Source of the DNA: Bacteroidales bacterium UBA6445
Lineage (GTDB): Bacteria; Bacteroidota; Bacteroidia; Bacteroidales; UBA932
NCBI GenBank assembly: GCA_002439585.1
Contig: DJOF01000018.1
Span: 19,373-83,372 of the forward strand
Direction: 5' to 3'
DNA: 64,000 bases
Part shown: positions 20,001 through 27,309 of the stretch, piece by piece
Numbering within the stretch: position 1 is the first letter of the stretch
Layout: every line of letters begins with the position of its first letter
Notes under the pieces: model-generated
Told to the model about the DNA's origin: nothing
The model's database searches: none
Seen by the model: the letters and a program-made list of their open reading frames with translations, nothing else
Program-made: the position numbers and the translations under genes

Positions 20001-20066
20001 GGTGTAGACTATTTCATGCTTCCGAATACGCGCAATTTCGGATTCAATGTCAAGATGCAGTTTTAA
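17004..20066 (+). CDS. SusC/RagA family TonB-linked outer-membrane transporter
   Basis: A 1020-residue outer-membrane protein. The signal peptide ends near residue 33 (LAFGQ). A CarboxypepD-regulatory-like domain follows at about 38-110 (GRVSGTITDNTGPVAGAAV). The plug is at about 115-250 and includes the family motif YVIDGVPMYN and the segment ALYGSDAANGVIIINTKRG. A 22-strand barrel follows, ending in an aromatic terminus (KMQF). It imports oligosaccharides captured by its SusD partner, powered by TonB. It is the first gene of the locus; the susD gene follows 18 bases later. Confidence 0.97.
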   Translation: MVKAVKLSLFKVFWVLFTLTALNLFAPALAFGQSDGGRVSGTITDNTGPVAGAAVMVQGGTGGVITDMNGSYTLTGVRPGDVILVTLLGYEDLLLPYNGQAVLNGVMKVSSEFLDEVVVTALGIKREEKTLAYNIQQVNAEKLTAVKDANFVNSLVGKVAGVQIQSGAGGPGASTRVVMRGMKSIEKNNAVLYVIDGVPMYNKSFGGVGGTMAEAVGSEAVADINPDDIESVNMLTGPSAAALYGSDAANGVIIINTKRGKEGKTTVTVSNSTTFSTVYMLPEMQSTYGSSSGYSNWGEKLPEGYSYDPRKFFNTGTNVINSVSLSTGTGQNQTYMSASTTNTTGVVPESTYDRYNFTFRNTTKFANDKLILDAGASFIIQTDHNLVSQGTYFNPLPGLYLFPRGGDFDEVRMYERWDPINGRNTQYWPYSEGAHNIQNPYWVQNRIDRDMNKRRYMLNASLTYNATKWLNIVGRVRLDESTYKQTTKYYAGTLTTFAGENGGYKLDNMTDRSFYGDVIANVNKTWGDWSLVANIGASISDQRYYMQRAAGDLIFPNHFAANNLNTSVNYKGNEEGWHDQTQSIFASVEAGWKNAIFLTLTGRNDWASQLAYTSRKSFFYPSVGVSAVISSLVDMPQWFSFLKVRGSFSEVATPFDRFLSNPSYKYNDQTHNWTKSDTYPAYDLKPEDTRSWELGLNMKFFNSLSLDVTYYRSNTYHQTIYAPLSAASGYKNFVAQTGNIQNQGIELALGYTNEWDGFGWDSGFTFTFNNNEIKELAHGIPDPTTGEPVDVTEINKDWLGASNVAPRVILREGGSLSDVYGHHVIAHDLNGNVDVDNNGNIKMKSVEPFKLGSLAPKANLGWSNTFSYAGVSLGVVLSARIGGLVYSATQGILDYYGASKASADIRDAGGIPVNYGLLSAEKYYSGISTAQGGYAAYYMYDATNVRLQELTLNYTLPRKWFNDKLGLTVGFVARNLAMIYCKAPFDPELSSATGNNYYQGVDYFMLPNTRNFGFNVKMQF

Positions 20067-20084
20067 TAGAAGGAGGAAAATCAT

Positions 20085-21587
20085 ATGAACAACAGATTCA
20101 GAATTCTTTCAGCCACTGTCCTCCTTTCCGTACTCGGAGGATGTACAGGCAACTTTGAAGACTACAATACCGATCCCTATGCTGTCAAGAGTGCAGATCC
20201 GGCCATTTTGATGCCGACCATGATAGAGGCTCTTATGTATGTGCAGCAGAATGATTCTCAGATGATTGATCAGATGGTCGGTACTCTCGGTGGTTATTTC
20301 ACACTTTCCAACCGTTGGGGCGGACAGAATTTCGACACTTTCAATGCGAGCGACAGCTGGAATGCAATACCATACGAGACTCCGTTCCTGGATATATATG
20401 CCAATTATTTCGAGATAGAGAAATATACGAGTGGGTCGGGTCACTATTATGCAATCGCCACTCTGGTAAGGGCTGCGGCCATGCTTCGTGTTGCCGACTG
20501 TTATGGCCCTATTCCCTATAGCCAGGTGCAGGACGGCAAGATGTATGTCGCATACGATACCAACGAGGATGTGTACAAGAATATCATCGCAGACCTCAGA
20601 AGCGCTGCAGGTGTACTGTATTCCTATGCTATGGAGAATTCCGAGAAGCCTCTCGGAACTCAGGATGCTCTTTACGGTGGAGATTACCTCAAATGGGCAA
20701 AATTTGCCAACTCTCTGATAATGAGAATGGCAATGCGTATGGGAAGCAAGGAGCAATTCCTTCTTGCATATGAGTCTCCTTATGGATTCATCAATACAAA
20801 TGCTGACAATGCCATGATGGATCCCAAAGCTCAGCGCAACCCTTATGATCTTGCTTCTGAGAGCTGGGGAGACTTGAGGGCCAATGCTTCCATCGTTGAC
20901 TATATGAACGGGTACAATGACCCCAGGCGGGCAAAATATTTCTCTCAGGTCGGAAGCCAATATATCGGCATGCGTTCGGGCAAAGCCGAGTTCGACAAAT
21001 CTGTCGTCATCGGCAAATTCTCTATGACCAATTTCGAAGAGACATCGAAGTTGCCTGTATTCGTGGCTGCCGAGACTCAGTTCCTGCTCGCTGAGGCTGC
21101 TCTCAACGGATGGATATCAGGGAATGCAGCTGACTACTACAAAGAAGGCATAAGGCTTTCAATGGAGCAGTGGGGCGTAACTTCAGGAGTCGATGCTTAT
21201 ATAGCCGATTCTCAATCAGTACCAGGTGACCATATGAATGACCCTGCCGGTTTCCCCAATTATGACAGGGCAACGACTGTGAAGGTATCCTGGGATGCCG
21301 AGACAACGGATGAAAGTCATAGGGAGCAGATCATTACCCAGAAATGGATTGCCAACTACCCTATGGGTATCGAGGCATGGTCGGAATGGAGGCGTACTGG
21401 CTATCCTGAACTTACTCCTGCAATAGACAACAAGTCCAGTATCCCTGATATGAGTCGCGGCATGCGCAGGCTTCGTTATTCGTTCAATGAGCCAAGACTC
21501 AATAAGGACAATTATCCGGCTGCCGTACAGATGCTTGGCGGTGCCGACAATGAGGCAACTGACCTTTTCTGGGCAAAGAAGAATTAA
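20085..21587 (+). CDS. SusD/RagB-family surface glycan-binding lipoprotein
   Basis: A 500-residue lipoprotein (signal MNNRFRILSATVLLSVLGGC, lipobox LGGC) of the SusD/RagB superfamily (SusD-like_2 style: NTDPYAV near the N-terminus, then TPR helices including FVAAETQFLLAEAALNGW, ending in RLRYSFNEPRLN). It sits as a lid on SusC and binds the glycan. An unusually good Shine-Dalgarno (GAAGGAGG) precedes the ATG, rare for this phylum and consistent with high translation. The GH18-like gene follows 6 bases later. Confidence 0.96.
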   Translation: MNNRFRILSATVLLSVLGGCTGNFEDYNTDPYAVKSADPAILMPTMIEALMYVQQNDSQMIDQMVGTLGGYFTLSNRWGGQNFDTFNASDSWNAIPYETPFLDIYANYFEIEKYTSGSGHYYAIATLVRAAAMLRVADCYGPIPYSQVQDGKMYVAYDTNEDVYKNIIADLRSAAGVLYSYAMENSEKPLGTQDALYGGDYLKWAKFANSLIMRMAMRMGSKEQFLLAYESPYGFINTNADNAMMDPKAQRNPYDLASESWGDLRANASIVDYMNGYNDPRRAKYFSQVGSQYIGMRSGKAEFDKSVVIGKFSMTNFEETSKLPVFVAAETQFLLAEAALNGWISGNAADYYKEGIRLSMEQWGVTSGVDAYIADSQSVPGDHMNDPAGFPNYDRATTVKVSWDAETTDESHREQIITQKWIANYPMGIEAWSEWRRTGYPELTPAIDNKSSIPDMSRGMRRLRYSFNEPRLNKDNYPAAVQMLGGADNEATDLFWAKKN

Positions 21588-21593
21588 TTATTT

Positions 21594-22730
21594 ATGAGAT
21601 TTGATATGAAAATAAATACATTGAAAGTCTGTGTCTCGGTGATGGCGGCAGTTCTTGCCCTACCTTCGTGTAGCGACTGGACGACGCCGGAGCCTGAAAT
21701 CCACGACACCCCTCTTACCGAGATAGCAAAAGATGACGCCTACTATGCTGCCCTCAGGGCATACAAGGAAAGCGATCATTCCATAGCATTCGGCTGGTTC
21801 AGCGAGTGGGACGAAGGAAATGCTGCCACGACAAATATGCTTCAGGCAGTTCCTGACTCAATGGACATTATCTCATTGTGGAACAGTTTTGAGCTTACTC
21901 CCAAGAAGCGGGCTGACCTTGAGTTTGTGACTAAGGTCAAGGGTACTAAAGTCCTGCTATGCTCATTTGTATCTGAGGTAGGTTGCTTGTTTACTCCCAA
22001 GGAGCATGCCGATGGCGGAGAGAAGCAGAAAGCCTACTGGGGTTGGGTAGACGGTGACGCCGAGGCAATCCACAATTCTATAATCAAGTGGACAAAGGCC
22101 GTTTCCGACTCTTTGTATGCAAACGGCTTCTGTGGTATCGATATAGATTATGAGCCTGGTGAATATGGAGGAAGCCTTTGCCGTAACTCCCAGTATTTTT
22201 CTTGGTTTGTTGAGGAGATGGGCAAATACATCGGCCCGAAGTCTGGGACTGACAGGCTCTTTATACTTGACGGATATCTTGAAAGTATCCCCGAGCCGGC
22301 TAAACTTGGCGTTTATTTCGACTATTTTGTGACACAGGCCTACAGTTGGGGTAGCACTATGTCGGATTCAAGTCTTGAGGGGCGTCTCAGTAGATACTAC
22401 AATGTTTATTCTTCTATATATTCTCTGGAAGAATTTACCAACCGTCTTGTGGTTACGGAAAATCTCGAATCGGCTCTTGACTGTCTTGCTGGAGGTTATT
22501 TGTGGAGAGATGACGATGGATCGCTTCTTGACCGGAATAAATTCCCAGGTCTTCTCGGATATGCAAGCTGGCAACCTGACAACGGATTCCGCAAAGGAGG
22601 TTTCGGAGCATTCCGTTTCTCCAACGAGAAAATCAATAATCCTCGCTATAAATGGATGCGCAAGGCAATTCAGCAACAGAATCCTGCTCCAGGCTACACA
22701 GTACTTAAAAAAGAAGACTGTCACCAGTAA
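21594..22730 (+). CDS. GH18-like lipoprotein (endo-beta-N-acetylglucosaminidase-like or glycan-binding)
   Basis: A lipoprotein (lipobox LPSC at about residues 24-27; a start at 21606 is equally likely). The GH18 signature appears as C180-G-I-D183-I-D185-Y-E187, so the catalytic Glu and two Asp are kept but the first Asp of DxxDxDxE is Cys. The family layout, with SYSWGSTM and GYASWQPDNG later, matches Bacteroidetes GH18 proteins in N-glycan loci. Such proteins either cut the chitobiose core of N-glycans or only bind it. Its place between SusD and a DUF1735-LamG lipoprotein supports host N-glycan use. Activity is uncertain. Confidence 0.82.
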   Translation: MRFDMKINTLKVCVSVMAAVLALPSCSDWTTPEPEIHDTPLTEIAKDDAYYAALRAYKESDHSIAFGWFSEWDEGNAATTNMLQAVPDSMDIISLWNSFELTPKKRADLEFVTKVKGTKVLLCSFVSEVGCLFTPKEHADGGEKQKAYWGWVDGDAEAIHNSIIKWTKAVSDSLYANGFCGIDIDYEPGEYGGSLCRNSQYFSWFVEEMGKYIGPKSGTDRLFILDGYLESIPEPAKLGVYFDYFVTQAYSWGSTMSDSSLEGRLSRYYNVYSSIYSLEEFTNRLVVTENLESALDCLAGGYLWRDDDGSLLDRNKFPGLLGYASWQPDNGFRKGGFGAFRFSNEKINNPRYKWMRKAIQQQNPAPGYTVLKKEDCHQ

Positions 22731-22741
22731 TACAAGAAACT

Positions 22742-23983
22742 ATGAATATGAAAAATATATTTGAAATGCTCCTGCTCGCCTCGGCCGCTTTGTGTGCCTT
22801 CGGGTGTGACAATGCCGAGTACGGAGAAGGAGGCAAAGAAGGCGACAAACTTGGCGTACATGCTTTCTTTGCAGAGAGTATCAACAACTCCGGAATAGCA
22901 AGCTCTACTATCAAACTGACTGTGAATGAAGGCGCGAAAGTGGTACTGACTCCTTCTCTGACTGGCAAGGCTGACTCTGACTGCTCTTTCAAACTCGAAA
23001 TAGACGAGACTGTTCTTGATGCATACAATGCTGCTGAAGGTACGGGATACCAGATTTTTGACGAGAATTTTGTGGACTTGGGCGGTGAGATAACCATCAA
23101 AGCCGGTGAATATTCTGCAGGAGCGATCGTGATATCGTTCGACAAGATCCCAGCATCCCTCTCCGGCCTTCCGATTGCATTGCCGGTAAGGCTTCAAAAG
23201 ATTGGCGGTGATGTCGAGACTACAGCCAAGACCTCGTGCTATGTCTTCATCATCACCTCCCCCATGGTCAATGACATCGCACAGTTCAATGGTGCGGCAG
23301 GATTGTGGGTAAATGATTTTGAGCAGACTTTCAGTGCGTTTACAATCGAGATGCGCATTCAGGTGGCCAATACTTACAACAGGAACAGGGACATCTTCTG
23401 TACCGTGAATGATGGCGAACTTATGTTCCGCTTTGAGGATCCGCAAAGCAGTACCAGTACTGACCCTGCCCATTCGCTCGTGCAATTCCAGGGTGTAGGA
23501 GACTATCTCAACCCCTCATCCGGATGTCATATCAATGTCAACAAATGGCAGCACTATGCCGTTACTTATGACGGGAACAAGATCGCTATCTATGTCAATG
23601 GTGTATTTGCCGGGGATAAGGCCATCACATCAAAAGTCGTGAAGGATGGATATTTCAAATACCTCACTTACGGTGGTATAGGCGGCTCTAACGGCACTTG
23701 GGCTCCTGGTGACAGTTGGTGGATAGGCTGCAATATTATGGTGACAGAATGCCGTATCTGGTCTGTGGCCAGGACAGCAGACCAGATTGCCAAGAATATG
23801 CAGTCGGTAGTGCCTGATACTAAGGGTCTTGAAGGCTACTGGAGGGTAAGCAAGTCGACTTATGATGAAGAGAAAAAGGAGTTTGCTGACCTGACAGGCA
23901 AGGGACATCCGATGACTACCTCCAAGTCCTTCGTTTGGAATGAGAACATCTCTACTGAAGACGAGGCGACTCCTTGGAAGTAA
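22742..23983 (+). CDS. DUF1735 and LamG/concanavalin-like lipoprotein
   Basis: A 413-residue lipoprotein (lipobox AFGC; ATG at 22742 or 22748). Residues about 35-170 form a DUF1735 beta-sandwich (VTVNEGAKVVLTPSL-like region, ITIKAGEYSAGAIVISF). Residues about 190-395 form a LamG/concanavalin A-like lectin domain (NKWQHYAVTYDGNKIAIYVNG, ECRIWSVARTADQI). This pair is typical of surface proteins in N-glycan utilisation loci next to GH18 genes. It is the last gene of the locus and is followed by a terminator. Confidence 0.88.
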   Translation: MNMKNIFEMLLLASAALCAFGCDNAEYGEGGKEGDKLGVHAFFAESINNSGIASSTIKLTVNEGAKVVLTPSLTGKADSDCSFKLEIDETVLDAYNAAEGTGYQIFDENFVDLGGEITIKAGEYSAGAIVISFDKIPASLSGLPIALPVRLQKIGGDVETTAKTSCYVFIITSPMVNDIAQFNGAAGLWVNDFEQTFSAFTIEMRIQVANTYNRNRDIFCTVNDGELMFRFEDPQSSTSTDPAHSLVQFQGVGDYLNPSSGCHINVNKWQHYAVTYDGNKIAIYVNGVFAGDKAITSKVVKDGYFKYLTYGGIGGSNGTWAPGDSWWIGCNIMVTECRIWSVARTADQIAKNMQSVVPDTKGLEGYWRVSKSTYDEEKKEFADLTGKGHPMTTSKSFVWNENISTEDEATPWK

Positions 23984-24011
23984 GATCTGTTTGAATGGAC
24001 ATCGTTAATTG

Positions 24012-24043
24012 CAGGGCGGCAGATTATTTTGCTGCCCTGTTTT
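24012..24043 (+). terminator. Terminator of the SusCD/GH18 locus
   Basis: 9-bp stem (24012-24020 with 24031-24039, one G-U pair), 10-base loop, then TTTT. It is 29 bases after the last stop codon of the locus. Confidence 0.7.
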
Positions 24044-24161
24044 GTATTGTGCAGGTATTTATCCCTTCTTGATTTGTTCCGACTTTCATCTTGCCAAGTC
24101 CGCCCGCGTCTTATATTTAAGCGTCACAAGACTATTTATTGAATCTGATATGCATGCAAAT

Positions 24162-24192
24162 GGGGAAGGCACACTTGCGTAATGCCTTCCCC
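24162..24192 (-). terminator. Terminator of pnp (possibly bidirectional)
   Basis: Perfect 10-bp G/C-rich stem (24162-24171 with 24183-24192), 11-base loop; on the minus strand it is followed by ATTTG. It lies 30 bases beyond the pnp stop. Confidence 0.6.
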
Positions 24193-24222
24193 ATCTACAT
24201 ATTAAAATAATATTATTTCCGA

Positions 24223-26613
24223 CTAGAAGATCTCCTCGTTGGTGTCGTCCTCAGACACGTTGAAGTCAGGAGTGTCATAGGAACTGTTGGAGTTGTCCTG
24301 TGCAGACTGCTCTTCTTTCTTGGGGCCGTAAGGTTTTCTGCGGTCGTCCCTGAATCCTCTTCTGTCATCATGACGCCTGTCATCTCTCGGACCTCTGCGG
24401 TCATCGCGTCCGCCTCTCCGCTCGTCCCTTGGCCCTCTACGATCATCTCTCTGCGGCCTTGGACGTCTCTCCGGCTCTACATATCCTTCAGGCTTCTCTT
24501 GAAGAGCCCTCATTGACAGCCTCATCTTGCCGGTCTTCTCGTCTATCTCGAGAAGCTTGACGTCTACTTCATCACCGACTTTGAGCACGTCAGCTACATT
24601 CTCGGTCTTGTTCCAAGCTATCTCCGATACGTGAAGCAGGCCTTCTTTGCCGGGAAGGATCTCCACGAAGGCACCGAAGTCAAGGATCGATACAACTTTT
24701 CCGTGGTAAGTCTTGCCGACTTCAGGCACAGCGCAGATGCCTTCTATCCATGCAAGAGCCTTATCGAGGGAAGCCTTGTCGGTGCTGAATATATCCACAA
24801 TACCCTTGCCCCTCTCGGAGTCCTCGGTGATTGTGATAGTGGTGCCGGTCTCTTTCTGGATTTTCTGGATAGTCTCTCCTCCCTTTCCGATGACAGTACC
24901 GATAAAGTCTGATGCTATCTCGATCTGTCTGAGGCGAGGTACGAAAGGCTTGTAGTCAGCGCGTGGTTCGCTAATACACTTCATCATCTCACCCATTATA
25001 TGGAGACGTCCCTGACGTGCCTGCTCAAGAGCTTTTGCAAGTACATCATAAGACAAGCCGTCAACCTTGATATCCATCTGAGTCGCAGTGATGCCGTCCT
25101 TTGTACCTGTCACTTTGAAGTCCATGTCCCCGAGATGATCCTCGTCTCCAAGAATGTCGGTGAGGATTGCGTATCTCTCATTGGGTCTGTCCTTATCAGT
25201 GATAAGTCCCATTGCTACTCCGGCAACAGGCTTGCGTATCTGTACACCTGCATCCATAAGCGCGAGGCAGCCTCCGCATACAGAAGCCATCGAAGATGAA
25301 CCATTTGACTCGAGGATATCGGATACTACACGGATGGCGTAAGGATTTTCCGGAGCCATTGGTATTACAGGCTTTAGAGCCCTCATCGCAAGGTTGCCGT
25401 GTCCGATCTCGCGTCTGCCTACTCCTCTCTGAGCCTTTGCTTCTCCGGTTGCGAAAGGAGGGAAGTTGTAGTGTAGTACAAATTGCTGAGTAGACTGGAT
25501 AAGTACTTCATCCATCTCCTTCATGTCAAGTTTGGTACCCAGAGTGACACTGGCAAGTGCTTGAGTCTCTCCACGCGTGAATATGGCTGAGCCGTGGGCA
25601 CAAGGAAGATAGCCAACTTCGCACCATATAGGTCTTACCTGAGTGGTGCTACGGCCATCAAGACGGATTCCTTCATCGAGGATCATGTTCCTCATGGCAG
25701 CCTTCTCCTCATTGTTGTAGTACCTGTTGACCATAGCGGCCTTGGCCTCCTGATCTTCTTCGGACAGGGTTGCAAGGAAGTCTTCCTTTATCTTTTCGAA
25801 GCCTTCAGAACGCTCGTGCTTAGGTTTCGCTGATTTGGCAAGGGCATAGCACTTGTCATAGCAGAAATCGTGTACGGCTTTCTTTAGCTCCTCGTCCTCT
25901 TCATCGTGGGGATAGTCTCTCTTTACATCCTTGCCGAGCTCCTTGTTCAGCTCTATCTGGACAGCGCAGTGCTTGCGTATCTCTTCGTGGGCAAACTTGA
26001 TGGCATCGAGCATATCCTGCTCGCTTACCTCATTCATCTCGCCCTCTACCATCATGATATTGTCGTAAGTGGCTGCTACCATGAGGTCAAGGTCTGCATT
26101 TGCCATCTCGCTGAAAGGAGGGTTGATCTTAAATTCACCGCCTATACGTGCTACTCTTACCTCTGAGATAGGTCCCTCAAAAGGAATGTCGCTGCAAGCA
26201 AGGGCTGCAGATGCGGCAAGTCCTGCAAGAGCATCGGGCTGAGTGTCACCGTCTGCTGAGATGAGGTTGACATTTACAAATACCTCAAGATGGAAATCCT
26301 CTGGGAACAAAGGCCTGAGAGCCCTGTCCACGAGCCTCGATATGAGGATCTCATAGTCAGACGCCTTTCCCTCCCTCTTCATGAAACCTCCGGGAAATCT
26401 TCCCGCTGAGTAGAATTTCTCCTTGTAGTCTACCTGGAGAGGCATGAAATCAGTGCCTTCCTTTACTTCTTTTGCACATGTGACTGTGGCAAGCAACATT
26501 GTGCCTCCCAATCTCACGACGGCCGACCCGTCTGCCTGTTTGGCCAACTTGCCGGTCTCGATCTCGATTACCCGACCGTCGGATAGCTCGATTTTCTTGT
26601 TGATAACGTTCAT
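24223..26613 (-). CDS. pnp: Polynucleotide phosphorylase
   Basis: 3'-5' phosphorolytic exoribonuclease of RNA decay. Two RNase PH-like domains flank the helical domain, followed by KH (about residues 560-620, GTVIGKGGETIQKIQ) and S1 (about 630-700, VVSILDFGAFVEILPGKEGLLHVS). At 796 residues it is about 85 longer than usual because of a C-terminal tail of RDDRRGPRD-type repeats followed by an acidic end. The tail looks disordered and RNA-binding. It is downstream of rpsO, the conserved order, with a terminator between them that probably lets some transcription through. Confidence 0.97.
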   Translation of the reverse strand: MNVINKKIELSDGRVIEIETGKLAKQADGSAVVRLGGTMLLATVTCAKEVKEGTDFMPLQVDYKEKFYSAGRFPGGFMKREGKASDYEILISRLVDRALRPLFPEDFHLEVFVNVNLISADGDTQPDALAGLAASAALACSDIPFEGPISEVRVARIGGEFKINPPFSEMANADLDLMVAATYDNIMMVEGEMNEVSEQDMLDAIKFAHEEIRKHCAVQIELNKELGKDVKRDYPHDEEDEELKKAVHDFCYDKCYALAKSAKPKHERSEGFEKIKEDFLATLSEEDQEAKAAMVNRYYNNEEKAAMRNMILDEGIRLDGRSTTQVRPIWCEVGYLPCAHGSAIFTRGETQALASVTLGTKLDMKEMDEVLIQSTQQFVLHYNFPPFATGEAKAQRGVGRREIGHGNLAMRALKPVIPMAPENPYAIRVVSDILESNGSSSMASVCGGCLALMDAGVQIRKPVAGVAMGLITDKDRPNERYAILTDILGDEDHLGDMDFKVTGTKDGITATQMDIKVDGLSYDVLAKALEQARQGRLHIMGEMMKCISEPRADYKPFVPRLRQIEIASDFIGTVIGKGGETIQKIQKETGTTITITEDSERGKGIVDIFSTDKASLDKALAWIEGICAVPEVGKTYHGKVVSILDFGAFVEILPGKEGLLHVSEIAWNKTENVADVLKVGDEVDVKLLEIDEKTGKMRLSMRALQEKPEGYVEPERRPRPQRDDRRGPRDERRGGRDDRRGPRDDRRHDDRRGFRDDRRKPYGPKKEEQSAQDNSNSSYDTPDFNVSEDDTNEEIF

Positions 26614-26736
26614 TAGTGGTTTCCGGACCTGCCTTCCCCTATGGAAGTGTATTTTGTTTCATATATTGGACTGCACCGCCGCAGGTCAGTTAATTAAGCG
26701 GGGCAGCTTTGACTTTTGACAGCCAATACAAATAGC

Positions 26737-26776
26737 AAAAAGGACTGTGCCTGAAATCAGCGTTTCGGCACAGCCC
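26737..26776 (-). terminator. Terminator between rpsO and pnp
   Basis: Stem of at least 13 bp with one bulge (right arm 26763-26776, left arm 26741-26756), then TTTTT on the minus strand. It sits just after the rpsO stop, so pnp is probably served by read-through or its own promoter. Confidence 0.8.
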
Positions 26777-26794
26777 CAGTTTGTTTCCTATCGG

Positions 26795-27070
26795 TTATCG
26801 GCGGAGACCAAGCTCCTTTACGATATTTCTGTATCTCTCGATATCAATCCTCTGGAGGTAATCCAGCAACTGACGTCTTTTACCTACGAGTTTGAGAAGT
26901 GAACGGCGTGTTACAACGTCCTTTTTGTTCTTCTTCACATGCTCTGTGAGGTGATTGATACGGTAGGAAAATAGAGCTACTTGACTCTCAGGAGAGCCGG
27001 TGTCCTTATTAGACTTCCCGTACTTCGCGAAAATCTCCTGCTTCTTTTCAGCTTCCAAATACTCAGCCAT
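26795..27070 (-). CDS. rpsO: 30S ribosomal protein S15
   Basis: A 91-residue primary 16S rRNA-binding protein of the small subunit platform. The family motif block TGSPESQVALFSYRINHLTEHVKKN is intact in its expected place (residues about 24-48), followed by DVVTRRSLLKLVGKRRQLLDYL. Length is standard. The rpsO-pnp order is conserved across bacteria. A consensus promoter lies about 60 bases upstream. Confidence 0.98.
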   Translation of the reverse strand: MAEYLEAEKKQEIFAKYGKSNKDTGSPESQVALFSYRINHLTEHVKKNKKDVVTRRSLLKLVGKRRQLLDYLQRIDIERYRNIVKELGLRR

Positions 27071-27128
27071 TTCGCAAAAAATTTTGTTTAAATTGTTTAT
27101 CTTTTATCCCTCACGGACAAAACGGTTG

Positions 27129-27159
27129 CAAAGTTAGTCATAAATTCCGACCTGGCAAG
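27129..27159 (-). promoter_or_regulatory. sigma-ABfr promoter of rpsO (proximal)
   Basis: Minus strand CTTG (27159-27156), 19-bp spacer, TAACTTTG (27136-27129). The leader to the rpsO ATG would be about 50 bases. Confidence 0.65.
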
Positions 27160-27277
27160 GACTTTTGTTATAAATACGAAGAAAATTCTCTTCTGCCGGT
27201 ATCTCTGCAGTCAACTTCGTTGCTTCGTTCATAACCAGTCTCTTCTGCTGCACAAGGTGGTGCAGGTTTTCCGGCTG

Positions 27278-27309
27278 CAAAGTTAGAACCAGCTTTCCTA
27301 ATATTCAAA
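27278..27309 (-). promoter_or_regulatory. Second, perfect sigma-ABfr promoter upstream of rpsO
   Basis: Minus strand TTTG (27309-27306), 20-bp spacer, TAACTTTG (27285-27278), a full consensus match. The -33 box lies in the last codons of the beta-barrel gene. Transcripts would carry a leader of about 200 bases with a hairpin and a 32-residue open frame before rpsO. Confidence 0.65.

Noticed and set aside
20109..20960. 283-codon open frame on the minus strand inside the susD gene
   Set aside because: It is antisense to a clear SusD lipoprotein; the translation has no domain and looks like a mirror of SusD codon bias.
22721..23485. 254-codon open frame on the minus strand inside the DUF1735-LamG gene
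   Set aside because: Antisense to a well-supported lipoprotein with signal peptide and LamG domain; no recognisable protein features.
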